From an uncultured Clostridia bacterium (GTDB taxonomy: Bacteria; Bacillota; Clostridia; Christensenellales; Borkfalkiaceae): DNA of 64,000 nucleotides. Positions 53,432 to 60,472 of the stretch are shown here, piece after piece. Location: positions 1 to 64,000 of the forward strand of contig CANRAD010000004.1 of the NCBI GenBank assembly GCA_947628505.1, given 5' to 3'. Under the pieces are notes generated by a model, which worked only from the letters and a program-made list of their open reading frames with translations, was not told where the DNA came from and made no database searches. Made by a program: the position numbers and the translations under genes. Position 1 is the first letter of the stretch. Each line of letters starts with the position of its first letter.

Positions 53432-53499
53432 GAGCACAGACAAAATCCAAACGCAACCAAAATTTGAGCGCAGACGGAATGCAAATACAATCAAAACCC
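53432..53499. repeat. 34-bp imperfect tandem repeat
   Basis: Two adjacent 34-bp units (53432-53465 and 53466-53499) beginning GAGCRCAGAC and containing AATxCAAAYRCAAYCAAAA. A degraded partial third copy lies just before (53402-53430). It is in the 467-nt gap between the terminator and the next lipoprotein promoter; nothing coding was seen there. Confidence 0.65.
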
Positions 53500-53524
53500 A
53501 AGCGTTTTGAACAGTTAAAGCGGC

Positions 53525-53680
53525 TTTTTGTAAGTTATTAACATTATTTGTGAACACATTGCATAATTATGTATTTATGAATTTTTGTATAAACAAAATG
53601 GCTGTTTTTTAGCCTTTTTTGCAATTTTTTGCCCAAAAAACGCTCAAAATTGTTGCATAATTTTTCAAATATGATATAAT
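53525..53680 (+). promoter_or_regulatory. Promoter and upstream block B of third lipoprotein
   Basis: -35 TTGCAT (53653-53658), a 16-nt spacer and -10 TATAAT (53675-53680). Upstream motifs TTTTGTAAG (53526), ATTTGTG (53545), TAATTATGTATTTAT (53564) and AACGCTCAAAATTGTTGCA recur in the same order and at nearly the same distances as in block A. The inverted repeat of block A is not preserved. Confidence 0.7.
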
Positions 53681-53751
53681 AAAACATAATAACCCGAACA
53701 AGAGGAAGTTCGGGAAAATAAAAAAGTTGAAATTTTTATGGAGGTAAATTT

Positions 53752-56700
53752 ATGACAAAGACAGTTAAGAAGCTATTGCTGACGTTTGCTCTCCTCTGCA
53801 CGTCGCTTTGCTTCGCATTGTTCGCGGCATGCTCCCCCGAAGAAAGTAACGGCGGCGGTTCCGACGGAACGACGACTTATAACATCACCGTTCAGTACCC
53901 CGACGGCAGCCCTCTCACGGGAGACATCGTGAACGACAATTATTACGTTCAGCTTTGCAGCACGACGGACGGCCAATGCTATGCATCCACGATAACGGCG
54001 CTCAATGCCCAAGGTAAAGCGTCCATCACGTATACCACGGGAGTTTATGCGGTTCATTTGTCGCCCGTACCCACTGGCTATACTTACGTCGAGCGTCTCA
54101 CGGACACCACCGATATAACCATACCCCTCATCGCAGACGAAAAAGAACCTGATGAAGTTGACGGCGGAACCGCATTGATAGGCCAGAACACAGCCGACGT
54201 GGCGGCAGGTACGGTAGTTAAATATACGTTCGCAACCGAAGGCGTTTATACCATTAAATCCGAAACTCCGAAGGCAACTCTCAAAATAGGCGACGCCGAG
54301 GAAATTTACGGCAGCGAAGGAACGGGCTTCGAAGCTCCTTTCTCCGTGCTTGCGGACGATTCCGTTGAATTCTATATCGGCACGACCGACAACTCCGCGG
54401 CAAGCGTTGTATTCACCATTACGGCGGTACAGCCCGGCGAATTCGCCAATCCTCAGGTTATAACTGCCGAAGAAGATGGCTCTTATACCGGCGAAATAGG
54501 CGCGAATAAGACTATGTACTTCGAAGTTGCGACCGACAAATTCCCCACCGAGTACGACGTAACCGTTACCGGCAGCGTTAAAGTTTACAACGTAGACCAG
54601 ACGACCGGCGCGGAAGGCAGCGAAATCGTGTTGAACGCAAACTCGTTCAGCATAAGCTCGGGCACGATTTTCGCCGTAAAGAACGACACTTCTTCTCCCG
54701 TTAACGTAACTTTGAGCTGCGAGCTCAAAAAAGGCTCGGAAGCCAATCCCTACGAGATGAAGTTCATATCGTCGTTGGATATGTATAACTATAAATACGA
54801 CGACGGCGAAGTTGATGAATATTTAAACGAAATAGACTTTACCAACACCGACTCGGTAAGTTTTGCGCTTAAACCCGACACCGCAGGCTATTATGTGCTC
54901 TCCTATGCATATACCGATATCATTTTGAGCACCACCAACGGCTTGTTTATCGAAAATGCCGCTGCGGAAATAGGCATTTACTTCGACGCGGCTTATCTTA
55001 CCGCGCAAGGCGCAGATTACGAAGGCATAACGTTTACCTTTGCAAAAACGCCCGGCGGCGGAACCTCTTACAACTTCCTTGTTGAAAAGGTTACCCTTGA
55101 CGAATCGAAAGGATTCCCTATCGGCGGAAACGGCACGGAAGCACATCCCTACTGCGTTTCGATAGGCGGCACTTATCAGTTATATGTAGGCGAAAGCAAC
55201 CTTTCGGCCGGCGTAGTATTCAAACAGTCGGAACCCAAGGTACAGATGGAAACCAAAAAGCCTTACGCCGTTTCGTGCAAAAATACCTCTCTCTCGTTCT
55301 GGTATAACAGCAACGAATACAAGTCGGTATTGGGCGATCAGGGCAACACCGTAGCAACGTTCACCGCTACCGCCGAAGGCACGTTCAAAGTTACCTACAC
55401 CACAAGCGAAGTTATACCTGCGGAATTCACCGTTACGGCAGCTCCCGGCTCTACCGAGGAAACCGCAATCGAAATCGACGGCACGGCAGTAGAATCGACC
55501 GGCGCGCAGATAACGCCTCCGGCGGACAGCGAAACCTACTACTATTCGTTTACCACCAGCAAAGAGGACGGCTTCTACTATGTAGAGCTCAGCAACCCCG
55601 ACGCTCCGGTTACCGTAGTAGGCTGGAAATACGACGGAGAGGATCAGAATAGTACCAAAGTGGTAGAGATGGCCGATATGTTGGCTCTCGATTGTCAACC
55701 CGGTCAAACCATGTATTTAAAGATAATCAACAACGCGAGCAGCCTGGATTATCCCGGACTTACGATAACCGTAAAATGGTCTCAGACGGATCCCAATCCC
55801 CCGGTAGAATATGATGGCGAACCCGCAGAAGTAGGCACTGTATACACTTGCAGCGATCCTTGGAGCCAAAATTATCAATGGTATTTCCAACCCGACGGGG
55901 AAGGCGACTTCGCATTCTTTGCACTGAGCGGTATGTACAACTTTAACAGCTCGTCAAAAAGCCCCGCCAGCGATCCCCCTTACTTCTATGCACACTTAAG
56001 CGAAAGCGATACGGCGACAATCGAATGTATGGACGCAGGCTCGTTCATAATAGTTGAAGGCGGTAGCTCAATACCCGTATTGTCAGAAGAAGAAGTTCGT
56101 GCGGAGTTGTTCGATGTGTATTATTTCAAAGCACCCGAAGCGGGCGAGTACACTCTGAAAGCTTCAATGAGCGTTATGGTTGACATATACAACTACACGC
56201 AAAGTTCATGGACTTCCGCTATAGGCGCAGATACTCTCACACTCACTCTTACTCAGAATCAGATAGTTATCTTCTCGATTAATAACGGCGGAGTATCCGA
56301 TAAAATCTCCATCAAGAGCGGCGGCGCCGAAGAAGTCGAGACTACGGAAATAACGGCGGACAGTCTGACGTCGGTCAGCGTAGGCACCCTTTACTCGTTC
56401 ACGGCAAGCAGCGACGGAGATGATGAAATAGCATACGCGTTCATAGTTACAGGTGGCATCAGCGATGGAGACACATACAATGCGGTTCTCACGTTCAGTA
56501 AAGGCAGTCTGAAACAAGGCATGACCGTTATAAAGCTCAACAAGGGTGAGAAATACAACTTCTCCTGTGAATACGAAGGCACGGTTATAATCACCAAGGT
56601 TATAACGGGCCAAGTAACACCGGGCAAAGAAGCGCAACTCGAAGCGAATAAGGTTTACGCCTTTGAGGCCGAGGGCATGGACAGCCCTTCGACTTACACG

Positions 56701-56838
56701 GCAGACGGAAACGCCTATATAAGCGACGGAACCAACGGCACACCCGGCCAAGAGAAAAACTCATTTGAATCATATTTTGCCCAGACATTATATGTTTATT
56801 CCGCAGAAGGCGGCGCGTGCACAGTAACAAAAAGCTGA
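53752..56838 (+). CDS. Large lipoprotein with repeated beta-sandwich (PPC-like) domains
   Basis: 1028 residues. Signal peptide with lipobox LFAAC (Cys27). The first domain (about 40-130; YNITVQYPDGSPLTG) is homologous to the Cna-B-like domain of the preceding lipoprotein (YDVTVTYPDGSPVKG). The rest is a string of beta modules, several starting with a short strand like VKYTFATEGVYTIKSE, YYFKAPEAGEYTLKASM or YYYSFTTSKEDGFYYVELS, the pattern of bacterial pre-peptidase C-terminal domains. No catalytic motif seen and no copy of the WLxFC domain. Probably a surface-exposed adhesion or substrate-binding protein. GGAGG stands seven bases before ATG. Monocistronic. Confidence 0.75.
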   Translation: MTKTVKKLLLTFALLCTSLCFALFAACSPEESNGGGSDGTTTYNITVQYPDGSPLTGDIVNDNYYVQLCSTTDGQCYASTITALNAQGKASITYTTGVYAVHLSPVPTGYTYVERLTDTTDITIPLIADEKEPDEVDGGTALIGQNTADVAAGTVVKYTFATEGVYTIKSETPKATLKIGDAEEIYGSEGTGFEAPFSVLADDSVEFYIGTTDNSAASVVFTITAVQPGEFANPQVITAEEDGSYTGEIGANKTMYFEVATDKFPTEYDVTVTGSVKVYNVDQTTGAEGSEIVLNANSFSISSGTIFAVKNDTSSPVNVTLSCELKKGSEANPYEMKFISSLDMYNYKYDDGEVDEYLNEIDFTNTDSVSFALKPDTAGYYVLSYAYTDIILSTTNGLFIENAAAEIGIYFDAAYLTAQGADYEGITFTFAKTPGGGTSYNFLVEKVTLDESKGFPIGGNGTEAHPYCVSIGGTYQLYVGESNLSAGVVFKQSEPKVQMETKKPYAVSCKNTSLSFWYNSNEYKSVLGDQGNTVATFTATAEGTFKVTYTTSEVIPAEFTVTAAPGSTEETAIEIDGTAVESTGAQITPPADSETYYYSFTTSKEDGFYYVELSNPDAPVTVVGWKYDGEDQNSTKVVEMADMLALDCQPGQTMYLKIINNASSLDYPGLTITVKWSQTDPNPPVEYDGEPAEVGTVYTCSDPWSQNYQWYFQPDGEGDFAFFALSGMYNFNSSSKSPASDPPYFYAHLSESDTATIECMDAGSFIIVEGGSSIPVLSEEEVRAELFDVYYFKAPEAGEYTLKASMSVMVDIYNYTQSSWTSAIGADTLTLTLTQNQIVIFSINNGGVSDKISIKSGGAEEVETTEITADSLTSVSVGTLYSFTASSDGDDEIAYAFIVTGGISDGDTYNAVLTFSKGSLKQGMTVIKLNKGEKYNFSCEYEGTVIITKVITGQVTPGKEAQLEANKVYAFEAEGMDSPSTYTADGNAYISDGTNGTPGQEKNSFESYFAQTLYVYSAEGGACTVTKS

Positions 56839-56862
56839 CAACAGTCGGCTCGAACAAAAACC

Positions 56863-56895
56863 TATCCCCCTCTTCACGAGGGGGATAATTTTTTT
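56863..56895 (+). terminator. Terminator after the third lipoprotein
   Basis: A perfect 10-bp stem TATCCCCCTC/GAGGGGGATA (56863-56872 / 56878-56887) followed by a run of Ts. Confidence 0.92.
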
Positions 56896-56939
56896 GCGAA
56901 CGACCAACCGCGGCGGGGAAACTCCCTTAAAACGAACCA

Positions 56940-57115
56940 TTGCAGTCCCGAGAAAAACCGCCCGCAAAACGACATTAGCAGTTCCGCGGGAAAACGCCCG
57001 CGGAACGTTAACGCACGCAGGAACAACTCACAGAACCGCTTATAGCGGAATAAAACCGCGGAACGGACTTATCCGCGGTAAAATAAAAGCCCGCGGGAAC
57101 CGCGAGCGGAACGGA
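56940..57115. repeat. Cluster of CCGCGG-type inverted repeats, no gene
   Basis: Between two terminators, several short palindromic hairpins lie in a row. They are a perfect 10-bp stem at 56981-56990/56997-57006, a 5-bp stem at 57036-57048, ACCGCGG/CCGCGGT at 57055-57061/57073-57079, and further CCGCGGGAACCGCGAGCGG at 57090-57110. The unit GGAAC/GTTCC with CCGCGG recurs. An open frame crosses it but shows no protein-like composition. Confidence 0.65.
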
Positions 57116-57146
57116 AAAACCCGTCGGAATAACCGACGGGTTTTTT
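57116..57146. terminator. Bidirectional terminator at the end of the redox operon
   Basis: Stem CCCGTCGG/CCGACGGG (57120-57127 / 57133-57140) with a five-base loop, T-run on the plus strand and TTTTT on the minus strand; 2 nt after the stop of the NapH-TlpA fusion gene. Confidence 0.9.
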
Positions 57147-57147
57147 A

Positions 57148-58839
57148 TCAGAGAAATTGCTCTACTTTTTCCAACAGAGCGTCGTATTCCATATCTCCCA
57201 TAGTGCGGAAGCGGATAATGCCGTCCGAATCGAGTATTACCGTCATTGGATATGCGCCGCTTATGCCGCCCAAAAGGTCGTATACGTTTACTCCTTCAAA
57301 GGTTTCGTCCTGAGCGAACGTGAGCGAGAAGTCTTTAAAGTTATTTTCGATATAATCTTCAACATTTTCGGTTATCATTGCCGCATGAATGGCGATTACC
57401 GACACCGTATCGGGATATGCCTTTTGCAGTCTGTCGAAATCGGGCAATTCGTGAACGCACGGCGGGCACCACGTACCCCAGAAGTTGAGAACGGTTACCT
57501 TGCCGAGACTGTCGGAAACGGTGTACGAAGCGCCGTTTTCCTCGTCGTACAAATACGTGTCGTCGGGGTTGCGCTCATAGAGCCTTACGGTGAACTGCGG
57601 GCAGGCGTCGCCTATTTCTATGCCGCTACGGGGTTTATCTTTGGCGAAAACGTTGAAATACAAAAGCGCTGCTATCAGAACGGCTATCGCAACGGCCCAC
57701 GCGGAAATCGTGAGAATGAGGTTTCGGCGGTCGACGCGTTGAGCGTAAGTCAATTTTTTGCGGGGCTCTTCGGGCTTCGGAGACGGTTCTGCGTTCTCCT
57801 CCGTTATTGTAGGCGTTTGGACGGGTTCGGCGGGCTCAATTACGGGCTCGGGGGGATTGACGGGTTGCGGCGGAGAATGGGGCGGAGAAATCGTTGTGCC
57901 GCTTGCGGCGATTGCCGCAAGGCTTACGCCCTTCTCCCCTTCGTTTACAGCTTCCCTCGGCGAAGCGGACGTGGGACGGAGAAAAATCTTCGAGCCTTTC
58001 CAACTTATCGCTTTCGCGGGACATACAGGAATACATTCGCCGCAGTTTATACATTCGTGGTCGCCGACTTTGCGTATATCCATCTTGCAGAAGTTTACGC
58101 AGAGCCCGCAATCGGTGCATTTGGAATTATCGAGTTTGACGCCCATCAAGGCTATCTTGTTGAAAAAGCCGTATATCGCGCCGAGCGGGCAGAAGAAACG
58201 GCAAAACGCGCGGTAACAGAATATCGAAAGGACGATTATCGCCACCAACAGAGCGAATTTCCACGTGAACAGACTGCCGAGAGAAGCGAACAGCCCCTCG
58301 TTGGCGGGGTTCTGCAAGAGGCCGAACGAGCCTTCGAACACGCCGGCCGGGCATATGTATTTGCAGAACGTGGGCGACGATAAAAATACCGGGAGAATTA
58401 TGACGAATACGAATAAAAAGACGTATTTGAGATACGAGAGTATTCTCGTTATTCTGCTCTTCTTTATCTTGGGCGTTTTTATCTTGTATAACAGCTCCTG
58501 ACCGAGGCCTACCGGGCAAAGGAAGCCGCAAATCGTGCGAGCAAGGAATAAACCGAACAAGCCGAGTATGCCTATGACGTACATTGGCGCGGAAGCCGTG
58601 GAGCCCGCAAGCGTGCTCTGCAACGAGCCGAGCGGACACGCGGCAATCGCTCCGGGGCAGGAATAACAATTCAAACCGGGCAGACATGCGTTTTTGACCG
58701 GTCCGTCATATATATTGCCCGTTATGTAGCCCTTTATGTTGGCGTTGTATAATAGCGCGGCATAGAGCTGAATCAAACGGCGTTTGCTGGGGGCGTGGCG
58801 CTTGAACCATGCGCCTATGGAAAGGAAAAACTTTTTCAT
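57148..58839 (-). CDS. NapH-like polyferredoxin membrane protein fused to TlpA thioredoxin
   Basis: 563 residues. N-terminal membrane part (about 1-235) with NapH/CcoG-type cysteine motifs YSCPGAIAACPLGS, CGFLCPVGLGQELL, CKYICPAGVFEG and CRFFCPLGAIYGFF. A 2[4Fe-4S] ferredoxin follows: C241, C244, C247, C251 and C263, C266, C269, C273. Then come a Pro/Glu-rich linker (about 300-365), one more membrane helix (about 375-397) and a TlpA-like thioredoxin (about 405-563) with WC458PPC461 and the cis-Pro region GAYPMTVILDSDG. By topology the ferredoxin is cytoplasmic and the thioredoxin outside, so I infer electron transfer across the membrane to extracellular thiols. The stop of the upstream CxxC gene is one base before its ATG. 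Confidence 0.85.
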   Translation of the reverse strand: MKKFFLSIGAWFKRHAPSKRRLIQLYAALLYNANIKGYITGNIYDGPVKNACLPGLNCYSCPGAIAACPLGSLQSTLAGSTASAPMYVIGILGLFGLFLARTICGFLCPVGLGQELLYKIKTPKIKKSRITRILSYLKYVFLFVFVIILPVFLSSPTFCKYICPAGVFEGSFGLLQNPANEGLFASLGSLFTWKFALLVAIIVLSIFCYRAFCRFFCPLGAIYGFFNKIALMGVKLDNSKCTDCGLCVNFCKMDIRKVGDHECINCGECIPVCPAKAISWKGSKIFLRPTSASPREAVNEGEKGVSLAAIAASGTTISPPHSPPQPVNPPEPVIEPAEPVQTPTITEENAEPSPKPEEPRKKLTYAQRVDRRNLILTISAWAVAIAVLIAALLYFNVFAKDKPRSGIEIGDACPQFTVRLYERNPDDTYLYDEENGASYTVSDSLGKVTVLNFWGTWCPPCVHELPDFDRLQKAYPDTVSVIAIHAAMITENVEDYIENNFKDFSLTFAQDETFEGVNVYDLLGGISGAYPMTVILDSDGIIRFRTMGDMEYDALLEKVEQFL

Positions 58840-58840
58840 A

Positions 58841-59752
58841 TCAGCCTAACCCCACACATTCCATGCAAATCTTGACAGCTTTTACAAGCACTTCGTTTAC
58901 GCCGCCCGATACGGCGCCGTATATCAGAAACGAAAGCGCGACAACGCCCACCGCTATTCTTATTACGAGTATGCCCGTCTTTGACGAAACCGCACGGACG
59001 ACGGCGTTGTATGCGCCGCGGATTGCACGAGCGACGGCGTTGCACACGCCGATAAACCCGCTCTTTTCCTCGGGATTTTGCACGCCATCCTGCGCATCGG
59101 TCTGCGCGTTATTTTGCGCGGGTTCGGGGGGCGAAGCGATAAGGCGTTTGACGGCGCCGAGTCTGCGCTTTACGGAAATGCTTTCGTACACGGAAGCCGC
59201 TATGCAACAGAAAAGCGAGGCCGCAAGCCACGGGAACACGTGCAGAAACATATTGAATACGTCTTTGTTTAAGTCGCTTGCGGGGAAGTTGGCGGGATTC
59301 AAGAGATAAACGGCGCACATTACGCCGGAAACGACGCAAACGATTGCAACGACCGCGCGAACTATGCGGCTTATCAGAACTTCACGGCGGAAAAGAGCGT
59401 AATCCGCGGAAAACGGCGCGTTGCCATAGCCCTCGGGCAAACGCCGCGAAAGGCGTTTTAAAAGCGCGCGGTTGTCCGGTTTGCCCTTTACGGATACGGA
59501 AACGGGGAATAATTCGCTTAAAACAAAGCCCACTACCGCCGCCGCTATCCAGATATAAAAAGGCACCGCAACTACGGGCATATAATATCTGCCTATTATC
59601 TCGGGCGAATACATATTCGGCGACGCGTTGTTGACGTATATGGAAACGACCTGCGCGATAAACAGTGCGCCGACGGCAACGGTCAGCACGCTCAGAAATA
59701 TGCCGTATATTAAGTTGATTTTACGGGACGTCGCCTCGGTTACTCCGCGCAT
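58841..59752 (-). CDS. Membrane protein with CD1871A-like C-terminal CxxC tail
   Basis: 303 residues with about five membrane helices (near 12-35, 58-80, 128-152, 170-190 and 262-283). The C terminus VLVKAVKICMECVGLG, with C296 and C299, matches the tail of small CD1871A-type CxxC membrane proteins, which I know as neighbours of 4Fe-4S and TlpA-type redox genes. The N-terminal 260 residues, with an Ala/Gln/Asp-rich loop at about 215-235, are an extension I do not recognise. First gene of a two-gene operon with the NapH-TlpA fusion (one-base gap). A GGAGCAG site and a consensus promoter precede it. Confidence 0.7.
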   Translation of the reverse strand: MRGVTEATSRKINLIYGIFLSVLTVAVGALFIAQVVSIYVNNASPNMYSPEIIGRYYMPVVAVPFYIWIAAAVVGFVLSELFPVSVSVKGKPDNRALLKRLSRRLPEGYGNAPFSADYALFRREVLISRIVRAVVAIVCVVSGVMCAVYLLNPANFPASDLNKDVFNMFLHVFPWLAASLFCCIAASVYESISVKRRLGAVKRLIASPPEPAQNNAQTDAQDGVQNPEEKSGFIGVCNAVARAIRGAYNAVVRAVSSKTGILVIRIAVGVVALSFLIYGAVSGGVNEVLVKAVKICMECVGLG

Positions 59753-59784
59753 ATCTGCTCCATAGTTATTATTTGATATATTAT

Positions 59785-59813
59785 ATTATAGATTAGCATA
59801 GGAAAATAGTCAA
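59785..59813 (-). promoter_or_regulatory. Promoter of the redox operon
   Basis: Minus strand -35 TTGACT (59813-59808), a 17-nt spacer and -10 TATAAT (59790-59785), about 33 nt before the ATG at 59752. Confidence 0.85.
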
Positions 59814-60190
59814 GTATTTTGAGAAAAACGGCGATTGCGGGGTTGAGAAGAGCGCATTTGCGCGCAGCGGGGCGAAATTTAAAAAGCGCACGGTTTGACC
59901 GGCGGCATTGAGATTTGGGGAAGTTGTGGGCGACGTTGAGCGTCGGTTTGCGGCGGCGTGTTTTGCAGCGGCGAGTACACGGAGTTGTTGCGGCGCGCAG
60001 AAGTCGAATGGCGAGGTTTGAACGGGCGGCGTTCGGCCAAGGTGAAACACGGCGAAACGGCGGACATAAATCTTTGAAAAAGCGCGGGGCGGGGAATTTT
60101 ATGACGCAAAATACTTGCACGGGAGGTTTCGGTTATTGGCTGACAAAGGCGTTATTTTTTGATTTATTTCTTCTCAACGCCGCTTTTTGC
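59814..60190. other. Intergenic stretch without a supported gene
   Basis: About 375 nt, notably rich in GCGG/GCGC words compared with the AT-rich promoter regions at either end. Open frames exist on both strands but lack ribosome sites and have Arg/Ala-rich shadow composition. No known RNA family was recognised. It may be the remains of a gene or a structured RNA. Confidence 0.4.
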
Positions 60191-60219
60191 TTGCAAACGG
60201 GCGGCTTATATGATATAAT
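60191..60219 (+). promoter_or_regulatory. Promoter of tRNA-Glu
   Basis: TTGCAA (60191-60196), 17-nt spacer, TATAAT (60214-60219), about 50 nt before the mature tRNA. Confidence 0.85.
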
Positions 60220-60270
60220 CACTTAGCAATTGTAAGTCAGATTAACGTTGCATTTGCGATACAAGACAAC

Positions 60271-60345
60271 GGCCCTGTGGTCAAGCGGTTAAGACGGAGC
60301 CCTCTCAAGGCTCAATCCCGGGTTCGATTCCCGGCAGGGTCACCA
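60271..60345 (+). tRNA. tRNA-Glu (anticodon CUC)
   Basis: The acceptor stem GGCCCTG/CAGGGTC, a D arm beginning GTCAAGCGGTTAAGAC, the anticodon stem GAGCC/GGCTC with loop CTCTCAA (anticodon CTC at 34-36, T33 before it) and the T arm CCGGG-TTCGATT-CCCGG all fold. A is the discriminator base, and CCA is encoded (60343-60345). A solitary tRNA with its own promoter. Confidence 0.95.
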
Positions 60346-60370
60346 CGTCGCGGCAAAGCGGCGATTTGAG

Positions 60371-60393
60371 GCGGTTGTCCGTTCGGACAACCG
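60371..60393 (+). terminator. Hairpin after tRNA-Glu, probable terminator
   Basis: A perfect 10-bp stem GCGGTTGTCC/GGACAACCGC with a GTTC loop, followed by TATCATTTTG; the T-run is weak but the position 26 nt after the tRNA fits. Confidence 0.6.
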
Positions 60394-60425
60394 CTATCAT
60401 TTTGACGATTACAAATCTTTTCCGA

Positions 60426-60458
60426 AAAAATAATGCGGCGCCCGATATCGGGCGCCGC
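60426..60458 (-). terminator. Terminator of the large surface-protein gene
   Basis: A perfect 12-bp palindrome (60435-60446 / 60447-60458) made of GCGGCGCCCGAT and its complement; on the minus strand ATTATTTTTTC follows. 14 nt after the stop of the surface-protein gene. Confidence 0.85.
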
Positions 60459-60472
60459 AAAATTTTATGTGT

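Noticed and set aside
56894..57313. Plus-strand open frame of 139 codons across the palindrome cluster
   Set aside because: Begins inside a terminator T-run, is Arg/Thr/Asn-rich from repeats and ends antisense to the TlpA fusion.
59740..60120. Minus-strand open frame of 126 codons in the GC-rich gap
   Set aside because: Overlaps the redox-operon promoter, lacks a ribosome site and has no protein-like features.
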